Shown in pieces: positions 1 through 10,189 of a stretch of 48,274 nucleotides of DNA. Location: positions 1 to 48,274 of the forward strand of contig NZ_SNWX01000024.1 of the NCBI RefSeq assembly GCF_004362045.1, read 5' to 3'. The stretch is from Halanaerobium saccharolyticum (GTDB taxonomy: Bacteria; Bacillota; Halanaerobiia; Halanaerobiales; Halanaerobiaceae). Positions within the stretch are counted from its first letter, which is position 1; every line of letters starts with the position of its first letter. Made by a program: the position numbers and the translations under genes. Below the pieces are notes generated by a model. The model worked only from the letters and a program-made list of their open reading frames with translations, had not been told where the DNA came from and searched no databases.

Positions 1-112
1 ACATTCTAAAGATTTTTCTTATAATTAAATTAGTGGTGCTCTATTACTATTTGCTTACATTTTATGGTAACTATCATATTTTATTTGACGTTATCATAAT
101 ATTTAAAAAAAA

Positions 113-2032
113 TTATTCAATACTCAGCGGCTTGAATTCTCTCCCACTTCCGCTGTAGAATTTTGAAAAAATCTCAAAAAACTCTAATCTTAAGATCTGA
201 ATCCCAACAACAACACCTTCTAAAACCATAATTACTATATTACCCGCAATCAAAATTAAGAGGCTCCCGGCATTATTACTCACCATCTCAGATAGTATAA
301 TAACTGCCATTGACAAACCAACATGGTTTAAAGTAAAAGCACCAACTCTTAAAAAAGAAAGCGTATTACTTAAATATCCTAAAACAGAGTCGAAAAGTTC
401 GAAAATAGACTCCAGCAGATACTCGGATATCTTTTTATCCACCTCAAATTTTTTTCCAACAATTAAATTGCCGAGCGGCTCTTTTAAAAATATCAGCAGT
501 AATAAGCTTATTACTATGCTTAAGGTAAAAGGCAGCGGTATTAAAAGTCTATTCTGCAGACCGTAAGCAGCCAAACTTGAAAGCAGAAACAGATATAAGA
601 TTAGACCACTTAAGCCGCTGTCAGAAAATAATGCCTCTTTGTAATCTTTATTTTTAAATGAATTAAACAGGTTAAAAATCATTGATGTGATCAAAAGAAA
701 AATTCCGATCATTACTGTAAAGCCGAGCCAGAACATAATATTCTCCATCGGCCTGATTACAAGTGCAGGAATCAGATCTTCCATTCCAAATATACTTCCG
801 TAAAATGCACCAAAAAGCATCGAAGAAGATCCCAGTGAAATTAATATATAGCCTATACCCTGATCAGTGATAAACTTTATTTTATCTTTATAAATGGCCA
901 GACCAAGCAGAACAAAAATTAAACCCTGGCCTAAGTCACCAAACATTATTCCAAATAATAATATATAACTTAAAGCAAAAAATAACGATGGATCAATTTC
1001 TCCATATTTGGGCAGCCCATATAGCTTAACCAGAGAAGAAAAAGATTTAACCCAGTCTGGATTTTCAATAATTGTTGGTGGCTCTTCTTCAGCAGTATTT
1101 TCAACTTCCTGACTGCTGTATAATACTTCTGGATATTTATTTGAAATTAACTTTTCAAATTCATTTTCGTTTTCTTCACTTATCCAGCCAGCTGTAATAA
1201 AGAAAAAATCACTTTTACCATAAAAGCTGTTATTTACATCTGTAATTCTATTAAATATTAACGCCTGCCTGTAATATTCCAATAACTGCTGCTGATAGCG
1301 GTGTTTTAATTTCTTAAATTCCAGCTTTATTTGATCTCTGATGATCTCAATCTTATCAAGTCGATATCTCGATTGATTTAGAATATCTTTGGGCTGTTCT
1401 TTAACTCTGTCAGGAAGTTCAATCCGATTAAAGTTGACTGAATTTAGAATGTCAAGTGCTTTTTGCTCATAATTCTTTTTAGCAAAGGTAAAAAACCAGA
1501 CTCTTTCCTGATCTTCATTTACTTTTAAGACAAGAACTGGAACTTCGGTAACATTTTCAATCAGCCTCCTATATCTTTCCTGGCTTAAACTGCCAAAAAT
1601 CAGGGTCACATAGGATAAGTTTTTTAAACTCTGAAGTTCTATATCAATATTCCGCATTACATAGACATGTCTAATTAGATTGTTTAATCTCTTTTCTTCA
1701 GCATCCAGTTTTTTAGTTATCCTTTCTAATTTATCAATCTTTTTCTGGATTGGATTAATAAAATCCTCAAGTTCTTCCAGACTAAATTCATTCAGCTGCT
1801 CAAAATTAGTGTTCTTTATTTCTTGATCTAAATTAAGACTGTCCATAATTTTGTTCAGCCTGTTAAAATAAGGTTTGTATGAATTTTCAATCTGATCATT
1901 TTTGAACTTCTTATGATATTTCTCTTTTTTTAAAAGTTCTATTTGACTATTTTTCATTATTTCTTCAGTTATTGAATCAATGTCATTTTTCAAGCCGAGA
2001 ATCTGAAATTTTTTCATTTTTTTTATTCCCAA
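113..2032 (-). CDS. atpI: V-type ATP synthase subunit I (membrane stator/a subunit)
   Basis: This is the large membrane subunit of a V/A-type ATPase, which forms the ion half-channels beside the K-ring and links the peripheral stalk to the membrane. The 639-residue protein has a charged, helical cytoplasmic first half (about 1-340) and a second half with roughly seven hydrophobic segments, which is the family architecture and near the usual length. A TTG start is chosen because a GGGAGGTG ribosome site lies about six bases before it, while the next ATG (2017) is too far away. It follows the subunit C gene by two bases. The remaining subunits should lie beyond the window edge. Whether it moves sodium or protons cannot be told from this subunit alone. 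Positions 1-112 downstream show no terminator, which fits an operon that continues. Confidence 0.93.
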   Translation of the reverse strand: MGIKKMKKFQILGLKNDIDSITEEIMKNSQIELLKKEKYHKKFKNDQIENSYKPYFNRLNKIMDSLNLDQEIKNTNFEQLNEFSLEELEDFINPIQKKIDKLERITKKLDAEEKRLNNLIRHVYVMRNIDIELQSLKNLSYVTLIFGSLSQERYRRLIENVTEVPVLVLKVNEDQERVWFFTFAKKNYEQKALDILNSVNFNRIELPDRVKEQPKDILNQSRYRLDKIEIIRDQIKLEFKKLKHRYQQQLLEYYRQALIFNRITDVNNSFYGKSDFFFITAGWISEENENEFEKLISNKYPEVLYSSQEVENTAEEEPPTIIENPDWVKSFSSLVKLYGLPKYGEIDPSLFFALSYILLFGIMFGDLGQGLIFVLLGLAIYKDKIKFITDQGIGYILISLGSSSMLFGAFYGSIFGMEDLIPALVIRPMENIMFWLGFTVMIGIFLLITSMIFNLFNSFKNKDYKEALFSDSGLSGLILYLFLLSSLAAYGLQNRLLIPLPFTLSIVISLLLLIFLKEPLGNLIVGKKFEVDKKISEYLLESIFELFDSVLGYLSNTLSFLRVGAFTLNHVGLSMAVIILSEMVSNNAGSLLILIAGNIVIMVLEGVVVGIQILRLEFFEIFSKFYSGSGREFKPLSIE

Positions 2033-2034
2033 AA

Positions 2035-3099
2035 TTACACCTCCCTTCTAATTAAGAAATTTTTAATCCGTTCATCTGGTAGAGAGTATCTAATCCCTTC
2101 AATTACTGTAATTATATCTCTAAGTTCATATTCTCTAAGGTACAAATAGGCAAGTATATTTGAAATCGTAAAAAAACTTTCAGATTTAATCTGCTGCAGT
2201 TTCTTAAATATATAATTTAAAAAAAATCTCTCAAAAATATTATTTGCGTCTTTAACTGCATTTTCAAGCAGCTCTTGATACGGAGCATAAGAAATTTGTT
2301 TGAATAAATCATCTGGATTATTTACCTGACTCAACTTTCTGAGTTCTTCTCTTGAAACTTTAAAATGAAAAGGAATAATATAATTTAATATTTCACCAGA
2401 AGATAAATTGTAATATCTTTTTATCCTGTAAATCCACTGAATATTTAAGAGATCAATCTGGGTTCCTATAATCTCATCAAAATATTTTTTGTCTTTTTTT
2501 GAAAATCCGCCAGCTAAGTCATTAAGGTGTGAAAAATAATGGAAGTCTAAAGTCATTTCTATTTGAAATAAATTTTTGTTCTGCTGGTACTGTTCTGCAA
2601 ATTCGTCTAAAATTTCAGCGTAATGAAGTTCCTTCAGCACTTCCTGTATTTCTTGATAGGAAGAAGCCTGAATAAGATTATTAAAGTCAATTTTTTTATT
2701 ACGATCTATATAAATTAAATTATCACTGAGATAATCTTCCTCATTTTCCATTAAAATAGTTCTCAAAATTATTTTTAAATCTTCAATTTCAAATTTTTTG
2801 AAATAATGTTCAATAAATTTTTCTAAATCCGAACTCAAATATTTCTTCAAAAAATCTTCAGAGAGGACAAGACTCTTTTTGAGATTTAGTTCAAGCTGAC
2901 GTCGGTGAATTTCCTGTCCTGAAATATCTTCTAAATATTCTTTATAATATGTATTATCATAAAGATAGTTAAATGCTTCCTGAACCGAATTCAATTCTAT
3001 TAAATTCTGAAAATCTTTTTCTTTAAGCATCTTACTGCTTAAAGCTTTTAATTTTGCATTAATAGCCGGATATTGAAAAATAGCTGCCATTATCTTCAC
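2035..3099 (-). CDS. atpC: V-type ATP synthase subunit C
   Basis: Subunit C (the AC39/d family) caps the rotor ring and couples the central stalk to the K subunits. The 354-residue sequence is almost wholly alpha-helical, rich in Glu, Lys and Leu, without membrane segments. It has the typical N-terminal YPAINAKLKAL pattern and the normal family length. Its ATG overlaps the stop of the preceding subunit H gene by four bases, and its stop is two bases from the subunit I start, so translational coupling is likely. The family assignment rests on overall pattern and operon context. Confidence 0.88.
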   Translation of the reverse strand: MKIMAAIFQYPAINAKLKALSSKMLKEKDFQNLIELNSVQEAFNYLYDNTYYKEYLEDISGQEIHRRQLELNLKKSLVLSEDFLKKYLSSDLEKFIEHYFKKFEIEDLKIILRTILMENEEDYLSDNLIYIDRNKKIDFNNLIQASSYQEIQEVLKELHYAEILDEFAEQYQQNKNLFQIEMTLDFHYFSHLNDLAGGFSKKDKKYFDEIIGTQIDLLNIQWIYRIKRYYNLSSGEILNYIIPFHFKVSREELRKLSQVNNPDDLFKQISYAPYQELLENAVKDANNIFERFFLNYIFKKLQQIKSESFFTISNILAYLYLREYELRDIITVIEGIRYSLPDERIKNFLIRREV

Positions 3100-3416
3100 C
3101 TTCCTGAGCTAATTATTTTATCAAAGTATTTTTTTATTAAATCATCTTTTACTTCCTGATAATCATTTTCTATTTTTTTTATTTCATTCTTACTTTCTTT
3201 TTTCAAATTAGCAGCAAATTTTTCTGCTCCCTCTTTGCTTTCTGCAAGTATTCTTTCTCCCTCTTCTTTACTTTCCTCGAGCTTTACTTTTTCTTCACGA
3301 GCCATTCTTTTTTCATATTTTTCTTCTAATTCTTTAATCTCCTTTGAAACATCTTCTTTTAAATTCTGTGCCTTTTTTTCAATATTTATAACTTTTTCTA
3401 TTAATTCTTCCTGCAT
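3096..3416 (-). CDS. V-type ATPase peripheral-stalk subunit H (coiled coil)
   Basis: A 106-residue, highly charged, continuous coiled coil with many Glu/Lys heptads and no hydrophobic segment. Small proteins like this form the peripheral stalk in A/V-type ATPases together with subunit E (called AhaH, NtpF or G in different systems). A strong AGGAGGGG ribosome site precedes the ATG. It begins only 15 bases after the stop of the histidine kinase gene and overlaps the start of subunit C by four bases, so it is the first ATPase gene of the operon. The name is supported mainly by position and coiled-coil character. Confidence 0.75.
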   Translation of the reverse strand: MQEELIEKVINIEKKAQNLKEDVSKEIKELEEKYEKRMAREEKVKLEESKEEGERILAESKEGAEKFAANLKKESKNEIKKIENDYQEVKDDLIKKYFDKIISSGR

Positions 3417-3431
3417 ATTAATCCCCTCCTA

Positions 3432-4826
3432 TTATTCTTTTGGCAGTATTATACTGAAATTACTGCCATTTTTCATGGAACTTTCAACTTTAATTTCTCC
3501 ACCATGAATTTTAACAATCCAGCTGCAGATAGAGAGTCCCAGGCCAGTACCACCATATTCTCTTGAACGAGATTTATCAACTCTATAGAATCGTTTAAAA
3601 ATATTATCCAGTTCCTCTTCTTCAATTCCTATACCATCATCTATAATATTTATTTTATATAAACTACCTTGAGTGGTTAGAATTACTTTTATTTCTCCCT
3701 CAGACTTAGTATATTTGACTGCATTGTCAATTAAATTTAACAAAAGCTGAGTAATCAAACTTAAATCAGCTTTTATTTTAAAATCTTGTTTTCCGAAAGT
3801 TTTCTTAATAATAGAAATGTTTTTTTCCAGAGCCAGGTTATTCATTTCTTCTATTACTGTGTCAACCACAATATTTAAATCAAATTTTTCTTTATCAAGT
3901 TTAATGTTTTTTTCATCTGCTTTTGCCAGCAGCAGCATTTGAGAAATTAGGTTATTCATCTGAACGATGTGTTTTTTAATGGTTAATAATATATCTTTTT
4001 GTTCAACAGTCAGCTTCTCTTCTGAATCGAGTGCTTCATCTACTTGAGCCTTAATAACAGAAACTGGAGTTTTAAGTTCATGAGAAACATCAGCATTAAA
4101 CTGTTTTTGCCGATAAAATGAATTTTCCAGTCTATCTAATAGATTATTTAAGGTTTTGACCAGTCTTCCTACTTCATTTTCTCTATTCGCAGAGATTTTT
4201 ATTCTCTGCGAAAGATTTTTTTGACTAATTTTTTCTGCAGTGGCAGAAATAATATCAATTGCCTTTAAGGCCCGATTGGCAAGAAAATATCCTCCTCCAC
4301 TGGCCAGTATTAAAGTTAAGGGAATCATTATTAGAAAAATCACTACTAATTTATCCAGCACTCTCTCTTCTCTGGCAAAAGAATATAAAAGAGTTATAAA
4401 GCCAGTCATTTCAGTTGTTCTGGAATCATTGAAATCATAGGGAGCAGCCAGTACAGCCCATTTTTGATTATTATATTCAATTATTTTAAATTTATTAATA
4501 GCCTCTAGATTTAAATTTTTAATGAAATCAGAACTAGTATGCTTACTTATTAATTTACCCTGACTATTGATAAAATAACTTTTGATGTTTTGATTGTTGA
4601 TGCTTCTTAAAGGATCTGAACCTATTTTGATAGGATCTCTGACTTCTGATTTGATATTTTGCATCTCCATTTTTAAGATGCTGTGCACTTCCTCTTTTAG
4701 CTGTTTTTCTAAATAAAAATAAAGTATAGAGCTAAAAAAGATTAAAACAAGAAAAAGGATAATCATATACCAGATTGTCAAATTTATTTTTAAAGGATAT
4801 TTTTTATAATTAAAATTTTTACTCAT
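3432..4826 (-). CDS. membrane sensor histidine kinase (OmpR-type partner)
   Basis: A 464-residue two-component sensor kinase. It has a membrane segment at about 15-38, an extracytoplasmic sensor region of about 120 residues, and a second membrane segment at about 160-184. A HAMP linker follows, then a HisKA domain with the phospho-acceptor H249 in DVSHELKTP. The ATPase domain shows an N box (NLIDNAVKYT), a G1 box (DDGIGI), an F box (FKRFYRVD) and a G2 box (GTGLGLSI). All catalytic motifs are intact. The start overlaps the end of the response regulator gene by eight bases. The sensor region does not show a domain I can name, so the signal is unknown. Adjacency to the ATPase operon suggests, but does not prove, a role in its control. 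Confidence 0.93.
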   Translation of the reverse strand: MSKNFNYKKYPLKINLTIWYMIILFLVLIFFSSILYFYLEKQLKEEVHSILKMEMQNIKSEVRDPIKIGSDPLRSINNQNIKSYFINSQGKLISKHTSSDFIKNLNLEAINKFKIIEYNNQKWAVLAAPYDFNDSRTTEMTGFITLLYSFAREERVLDKLVVIFLIMIPLTLILASGGGYFLANRALKAIDIISATAEKISQKNLSQRIKISANRENEVGRLVKTLNNLLDRLENSFYRQKQFNADVSHELKTPVSVIKAQVDEALDSEEKLTVEQKDILLTIKKHIVQMNNLISQMLLLAKADEKNIKLDKEKFDLNIVVDTVIEEMNNLALEKNISIIKKTFGKQDFKIKADLSLITQLLLNLIDNAVKYTKSEGEIKVILTTQGSLYKINIIDDGIGIEEEELDNIFKRFYRVDKSRSREYGGTGLGLSICSWIVKIHGGEIKVESSMKNGSNFSIILPKE

Positions 4827-5499
4827 CTTTAATAACCTTCATTTTATAACCGTGACCTCTGACTGTTTTTAGCAGCTTTATTCTATGTTGATTATCAATT
4901 TTCTTTCTTAAAAACCTGATATATACATCAACAATATTTGTATTATTTCCACTCATATATCCCCACACATGTTCTTCAATCTGGGACCGACTAAGGACAT
5001 TCCCTCTATTTCTCATTAAATACTCCAACAGAGCATATTCTTTACTGGTTAGTTCAATTTTTTTGCCTGCTCTTTTAGCAGTATAGTCAACAGTATTTAA
5101 AACTAGATCACCATTTTTCAATTTATTACTATGTTCTTTAACTCCTCTTCTAAAAATTGTTTTGATCCGTGCAATTAATTCTTCAAATGCAAATGGTTTA
5201 GTTAAGTAATCATCAGCCCCCATATTTAAGCCTTTAACTTTATCCTCTATGCTATCTTTTGCAGTTAAGATGAGCACCGGAGTCTTATCTTTCCATTCTC
5301 TTAATTCTGCCAGAACTTCCAGACCATTCTTTTTGGGAATCATTATATCCAAAATAATTAAATCATATTGATTAACAATTGTCTTATCAATTGCTGCTTC
5401 TCCATCATAGGCAATATCAGCAGTAAAATTTTCTCTTTCCAATCTTTTTTTTATTATTTTAGCTAAATCTTTTTCATCTTCAACAATCAGAATATTCAT
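4819..5499 (-). CDS. OmpR-family response regulator
   Basis: A 226-residue DNA-binding response regulator. The receiver domain (about 1-120) shows the acidic pair in VEDE, the phosphorylated Asp in LIILDIMIPKKNG (D51 from the chosen start), the conserved Thr in LILTAKDS and the Lys in LTKPF. The C-terminal half is a winged helix with the typical ELTSKEYALLEYLMRN and VRGHGYKM patterns. I chose the ATG at 5499 rather than the in-frame GTG at 5508, because the GTG sits within the ribosome site GGGAAGTG. It is translated just before the partner kinase. The target genes are not known. Confidence 0.93.
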   Translation of the reverse strand: MNILIVEDEKDLAKIIKKRLERENFTADIAYDGEAAIDKTIVNQYDLIILDIMIPKKNGLEVLAELREWKDKTPVLILTAKDSIEDKVKGLNMGADDYLTKPFAFEELIARIKTIFRRGVKEHSNKLKNGDLVLNTVDYTAKRAGKKIELTSKEYALLEYLMRNRGNVLSRSQIEEHVWGYMSGNNTNIVDVYIRFLRKKIDNQHRIKLLKTVRGHGYKMKVIKDE

Positions 5500-5595
5500 T
5501 AATAACACTTCCCTAAATCTAAAATTTGACTTTAATAACAGAGAATAATTTACTATTTAAAAATTATAACAGTGCTTTATTAAAAAATGATTAAA

Positions 5596-5623
5596 AAAAG
5601 CAGCCTCATCTGAGGCTGCTTTT
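5596..5623 (-). terminator. intrinsic terminator of ileS
   Basis: A 13-bp perfect stem (AAAAGCAGCCTCA paired with TGAGGCTGCTTTT, two-base loop) lies about 30 bases after the ileS stop. On the minus strand it is followed by a run of seven T. It separates ileS from the response regulator gene. Confidence 0.9.
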
Positions 5624-5653
5624 AATTAGTCCTATGCTCTTTGCTTTCCTTCA

Positions 5654-8449
5654 CTATTTTTCCGCTTCAATAACTTCTGCACAGCGCTGACAAATATCTT
5701 CATGTTCTTCAAGCTCTCCAACTGTCTCGTCATACTTCCAGCAGCGGTCACATTTTTCGCCTCTGGCCTCGCTAACTTTAACCAAGACAGAACTATCTTC
5801 ACCCTGATGAGCATTCTCGGCAGTTAATTCATCATTAAGTTCAGCCTGAGATACTATAAATAAATCAGCTAATTGATTAATTTCTGAACTTAATAACTGC
5901 TGCTGCTCTTCAGATGTTCCTTTAAGTTCTACCATTGCTTCCAGTGAATTACCAATTTTTTTGTCTGCTCTTGCTAATTCTAAAGCTTTAGAGACATCTT
6001 TTCTAACTGACAGCAGCTTATCCCACTTATTGATCAATTTCTGATCAAAGTAATTTTTCTTAACTTCCGGCCAGTCAGTTAAAAATACACTTTCCTCAGC
6101 TTTCATTTTCTCAGGTAGGAACTGCCAGACTTCTTCTGATGTATGAGGAATTATTGGAGCAAGTGTAATAACCAGAGCCATCATTATATCATAAAGTGTA
6201 CTCTGGGCGGAACGTCTGCTTAAAGAGTCAGTTCCATCTGTATAAAGACGATCTTTAGTAATATCCATATAAAGTGAACTCATCTCTACAGTACAGAAAT
6301 TGTGAACATCATGATAAACCCGGTGATATTCATATTTTTCATAGGCAGAGGTTATTTTTTCAATTAAATCCTGCAGCCGAATCATAATCCAGCGATCCAG
6401 TTCTCTGCGGTCTTCATATTCTACATAATTTTGTTCACTGTCAAAATCGCTGATATTACCTAAAATGAAACGGTAGGTATTTCTAATTCTTCTGTAAGCT
6501 TCAGAACTCTGTTTTAAGATATTATCGGAAACTCTAATATCATTTTTAAAATCAGAAGATGCAACCCAGAGTCTTAAAATATCAGCACCATACTGGTCGA
6601 TTACTTTATGAGGCGAAACTACATTACCTCTGGATTTAGACATCTTATTACCTTTTTTATCTACTGTAAAACCATTAGTAATTACCTCTTTGTAGGGAGC
6701 AGTACCCTCTGTTGCAACAGCTGTTAATAGTGAAGAGTTAAACCAACCGCGATATTGATCTGTACCTTCAAGATAAACCTGGGCCGGCCAGCTTAAATTA
6801 TCTCTTGTTTCTAAAACAGCCTTATGACTGGAACCTGAATCAAACCAGACATCCATAATATCTTCTTCTTTTGTAAAGTGATTCCCACCACAATGAGGAC
6901 AACTATAAGATTCTGGCAATAGTTCTTTTGCTGAAAGCTCATACCAAGAAGATGAACCTTTTTCTGCAAAAATTTCTTTAACAGAGTCTAAAGTATCATC
7001 ATTAATTACTGCTTCTCCACAATCATCACAGAAGAAAATAGGAATTGGTACACCCCACTTTTTCTGACGGGAAATACACCAATCTGAGCGTTCTGAAATC
7101 ATATTTGTCATTCTTTCTGCTCCCCACTCAGGATACCAGTCAACATCTGCAATTGCTGCCAGAGTTTCTTCTTTAATAGCATCGATTGAGGCAAACCACT
7201 GATCGGTAGCTCTAAAAATCAAATTATTTTTACAGCGCCAGCAGTGAGGATAACGGTGATCAATAAAGTCAAGATTCATCAATAAATTCTGCTCTTTTAA
7301 TTTGTCTGTTACCATAATATTAGCTTCATCATAGTGTTTGCCTGCAAAATCACCTGCCTCTTCGGTAAAGTAGCCCTGATTATCCATTGGTGCATAAACT
7401 TCTAAGTCATATTCCTGGCCAACTATAAAGTCATCATGTCCGTGCCCGGGAGCAGTATGGATACAACCCGAACCCTGTTCTAAGGTTACATGATCTCCAA
7501 GGATTAATAGTGATTCTCTATCAAAAAATGGGTGTCTGGCTCTTTTATTTTCAAGTTCTTTACCGCTAAATTCTTCACTGATAATCTCATAATCTTCAAT
7601 TCCAGACTTAGACATGACTGAGTCTACAAGTTCTTTAGCCATTACCAGTTTTTCTCCCTCTGCTTCTACAACAACATAAGGATATTCTGGATGAAAAGCA
7701 ATAGCCATATTAGAAGGAATAGTCCAGGGAGTTGTTGTCCAGATAACTATATAGCTATCTTCACTATTTAAAGTAACTCCACCAACTTCAACCTGATCCA
7801 TCATTGGGAATTTAACAAAAATAGAAGGTGCTCTATCTTCACCATATTCTACTTCTGCTTCGGCAAGAGCTGTCTCACAGTGAGGACACCAGTGTACAGG
7901 TTTTTTGCCGCGATAAAACAGATCTTTTTTAGCCATTTCTCCAAAAACTTCTATCTGTTTTACTTCATATTCCTTATTTAAAGTTAGATAAGGATTATCC
8001 CACTCTCCCCAGACACCGAGCCGTTTAAACTGCTCCCGCTGACGATCAATATATTTCAAAGCATAATTTGTACATTTTTCTCTTAATTCTGGGACAGAAA
8101 GTTCAGCTCTTTCTTCATCTGTCATTTCGCTTGTTACTTGATATTCTATTGGTAAACCATGGGTATCCCATCCCGGTACATAGGGAGAATAATAACCTTT
8201 TAATGTTGCAAATCTGGTCACAAAATCTTTCAAAATCTTATTTAAGGCATGACCAATATGGATATCTCCATTTGCATAGGGAGGACCATCATGTAAAATA
8301 AAAGATTGATTCCCCTCTCTATTCTCTACTGCTTTTTCGTAAATCTCTTTTTCCTGCCATAACTTCTGAAAATCAATTTCGCGTTCACTTAGATTTGCCC
8401 GCATCGGAAAATCTGTATCAGGTAAATTAATTGTCTCTTTATAACTCAT
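5654..8449 (-). CDS. ileS: isoleucyl-tRNA synthetase
   Basis: A class I aminoacyl-tRNA synthetase that charges tRNA-Ile. The 931-residue protein has the HIGH-type motif in [11 protein letters not shown] near residue 65 and the KMSKS loop in [12 protein letters not shown] near residue 600. A CP1 editing region lies between them, with [14 protein letters not shown] and [14 protein letters not shown]-terminal zinc finger shows CDRCWKY and CQRCAEV, as in the bacterial eubacterial-type IleS. The length is normal. The ATG has an AGGAGG site upstream. Expression is controlled by the T-box leader at 8487-8753. Its place just after divIVA matches many Firmicutes, but it has its own promoter and terminator here. 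Confidence 0.98.
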   Translation of the reverse strand: MSYKETINLPDTDFPMRANLSEREIDFQKLWQEKEIYEKAVENREGNQSFILHDGPPYANGDIHIGHALNKILKDFVTRFATLKGYYSPYVPGWDTHGLPIEYQVTSEMTDEERAELSVPELREKCTNYALKYIDRQREQFKRLGVWGEWDNPYLTLNKEYEVKQIEVFGEMAKKDLFYRGKKPVHWCPHCETALAEAEVEYGEDRAPSIFVKFPMMDQVEVGGVTLNSEDSYIVIWTTTPWTIPSNMAIAFHPEYPYVVVEAEGEKLVMAKELVDSVMSKSGIEDYEIISEEFSGKELENKRARHPFFDRESLLILGDHVTLEQGSGCIHTAPGHGHDDFIVGQEYDLEVYAPMDNQGYFTEEAGDFAGKHYDEANIMVTDKLKEQNLLMNLDFIDHRYPHCWRCKNNLIFRATDQWFASIDAIKEETLAAIADVDWYPEWGAERMTNMISERSDWCISRQKKWGVPIPIFFCDDCGEAVINDDTLDSVKEIFAEKGSSSWYELSAKELLPESYSCPHCGGNHFTKEEDIMDVWFDSGSSHKAVLETRDNLSWPAQVYLEGTDQYRGWFNSSLLTAVATEGTAPYKEVITNGFTVDKKGNKMSKSRGNVVSPHKVIDQYGADILRLWVASSDFKNDIRVSDNILKQSSEAYRRIRNTYRFILGNISDFDSEQNYVEYEDRRELDRWIMIRLQDLIEKITSAYEKYEYHRVYHDVHNFCTVEMSSLYMDITKDRLYTDGTDSLSRRSAQSTLYDIMMALVITLAPIIPHTSEEVWQFLPEKMKAEESVFLTDWPEVKKNYFDQKLINKWDKLLSVRKDVSKALELARADKKIGNSLEAMVELKGTSEEQQQLLSSEINQLADLFIVSQAELNDELTAENAHQGEDSSVLVKVSEARGEKCDRCWKYDETVGELEEHEDICQRCAEVIEAEK

Positions 8450-8486
8450 TTACTTTAATAACCTCCTGTAAAAATATATTAAAAAT

Positions 8487-8753
8487 AAAAAAAGCCTCTG
8501 TCCTGTAAGGGACGAGAGACCGCGGTACCACCCTAATTAAAATCAGTAAATAGTCTTTGAAATAAATTCAAAATCACTAATTTTATCTTAGCAATCTTTA
8601 ACGCAGAAATACGGGTATACTACTCGATTCATATACCGACTCCAGGGTGATCTTCTCAATTTTCTGTTTCCCGGCTTTCACCAGACCCGGTTCGCTGAAA
8701 ACTATTAAAAATTGATACTTTCCCCTTCAAAATCACTTTATTATATAACATTT
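8487..8753 (-). promoter_or_regulatory. T-box leader controlling ileS (specifier ATC)
   Basis: A T-box riboswitch that senses uncharged tRNA-Ile. The conserved T-box AGGGTGGTACCGCGG lies at 8534-8520. It is followed by the competing terminator (8520-8494, a stem with one bulged C) and a run of seven T at 8493-8487. The Stem I region shows the distal-loop sequences GAACCGGG and TGGTGAAAGCCGG. An ATC triplet at 8651-8649 in the context GAAGATCACCC is the likely specifier and matches an isoleucine codon. T-box mechanics are established knowledge; the exact folding is inferred by eye. Confidence 0.95.
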
Positions 8754-8759
8754 TTTACA

Positions 8760-8788
8760 ATTATAAACTATCATTAAAAATAAGTCAA
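8760..8788 (-). promoter_or_regulatory. sigma-A promoter of the ileS T-box transcript
   Basis: The -35 box TTGACT (8788-8783) and the -10 box TATAAT (8765-8760) are separated by 17 bases. The predicted start near 8753 fits the beginning of the T-box RNA. Confidence 0.85.
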
Positions 8789-8839
8789 GTTCTACCCTCA
8801 ATATTGTTTGTTAAATAATTAATGATGCAGGTAAAAATT

Positions 8840-9370
8840 TCACCTATTTTCTTCAAAATCACTACTATCTTCAATTTCACTTTCTATTGCTAAAGCAGAA
8901 TCATCAAAATCGCCTCTTAAAGATTCTTCATTTTCTTCATTTAACATTTCCAGATGACTTTCCAGTAAAGTTTGAAAACGAATTTTAAAGAAATTCCTCT
9001 GTTCCCGCAGCTGTTCAAGTTTTCTTTTTTCAGAAGCTACCTGATTACGGGCATTTTCTTTAATTTCTTCTGCCTTCATTCTTGCCTCTTTTCTGATCAT
9101 TCGTGCTTCATTATCAGCCTGTTCAATTCTTTCGGAGACAGTTCCCTTAATTGAATCAAGAGTGCTTTGAAGTTTATCTTCCATATCCTCATAATTTTCT
9201 ATTTTTTCTTTAAGTTCCTGGTTCTCTTCCTGCAGATTATTTAAATCCTTAAGTAAACGTTCATAAGCAACTCCGACATCATCCAAAAATTCATCAACCT
9301 GAGTTGTATTATAGCCAAAAGTTGATTTTTTAAATTCTTTGTTATATATATCAAGCGGGTTTAGTTTCAA
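8840..9370 (-). CDS. divIVA: DivIVA cell-division/polarity protein
   Basis: A 176-residue coiled-coil protein that binds curved membrane at poles and septa. The N-terminal lipid-binding motif KLNPLDIYNKEFKKS followed by FGYNTTQVDEFLDDV is typical. A long coiled coil runs from about 30 to 150, and the tail is acidic. A TTG start is inferred from the GGAGGG site five bases upstream; no in-frame ATG gives this conserved N terminus. It is the last gene of the division cluster, 18 bases after ylmH. Its own terminator was not found; the ileS promoter begins about 50 bases further on. Confidence 0.95.
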   Translation of the reverse strand: MKLNPLDIYNKEFKKSTFGYNTTQVDEFLDDVGVAYERLLKDLNNLQEENQELKEKIENYEDMEDKLQSTLDSIKGTVSERIEQADNEARMIRKEARMKAEEIKENARNQVASEKRKLEQLREQRNFFKIRFQTLLESHLEMLNEENEESLRGDFDDSALAIESEIEDSSDFEENR

Positions 9371-9388
9371 AATATCCCTCCTCTACAA

Positions 9389-10177
9389 CTAAGTCAATCT
9401 TTTTAAAGTTAACTTAATTCTTCCTTTATTTGAAATACCTCTTTTTGCTTCTACTTTAACTCTACCCCTACCTCTAACAGAAATCAAGTCCCCAATCTCT
9501 ACTTCTGCTGCCGGGTCTGATTCGATTTTCCAGTTCAATTTAACCTTCTCGTTTTCTATATCTCTGGACATTTTACTACGAGAATCTCCAAAACCCGAAC
9601 TGGCAACTGAATCCAGTCTCATAGAAGCAACTGTGGTCAATATTTCTTTTTCGTACTGTACAGGTTTTACTATCTCAGATTCAGTAATTTCCTTAACATC
9701 AACAGGTACCTGATGTACCTTATCCAATTTTAATTCAATAACATCCTCAATTTCTGCTGCTACAATAATCTGAGCAAAATCCGAATGAACAAGAATATCA
9801 CCAATTACTTTTCTCTGCAGCCCCAGGCCCATCAGAGCACCTAAAAAATCCCGGTGGCTTAGTTTTTGAAAAGAAAAATTTCCATCAAGCTGATAAATTT
9901 TAATCTGCTTTTCTACTAAATCCGGAAAAAGATATTCTGGGAAAATGACCAGTCTTTTTCTTTCAGCCTGAGGATAACCGCCTTCTTTTTTGAAATTAAT
10001 TTCTGCAATCTGTTCAATTAACGGTATCGCTATGTCTATCTGATAAGGGTTCAAAAAATCTGTAGCCTGAGTTTTGTGATATTTTAAAACCTGTTCACAC
10101 TTATCTAAAACATGTGAACCCAGCCTTCTATCCTCTTCTCTGTGTAAATGATTTAACAATTTGTCTTGATCAAACAT
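9389..10177 (-). CDS. ylmH: YlmH-type S4-domain RNA-binding protein
   Basis: A 262-residue protein of the YlmH family. In the family this protein binds RNA through a C-terminal S4 domain and has been linked to division and to ribosome rescue. The C-terminal S4 region (about 185-250) is visible in ASSGFGDSRSKMSRDIE and the RGRGRVKVE strand. The N-terminal part is the usual globular domain. The ATG has a GGTGGG-type site upstream. It lies between yggT and divIVA, the order seen in many Firmicutes. Function beyond RNA binding is not shown here. Confidence 0.9.
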   Translation of the reverse strand: MFDQDKLLNHLHREEDRRLGSHVLDKCEQVLKYHKTQATDFLNPYQIDIAIPLIEQIAEINFKKEGGYPQAERKRLVIFPEYLFPDLVEKQIKIYQLDGNFSFQKLSHRDFLGALMGLGLQRKVIGDILVHSDFAQIIVAAEIEDVIELKLDKVHQVPVDVKEITESEIVKPVQYEKEILTTVASMRLDSVASSGFGDSRSKMSRDIENEKVKLNWKIESDPAAEVEIGDLISVRGRGRVKVEAKRGISNKGRIKLTLKRLT

Positions 10178-10189
10178 AGATTCCCACCT

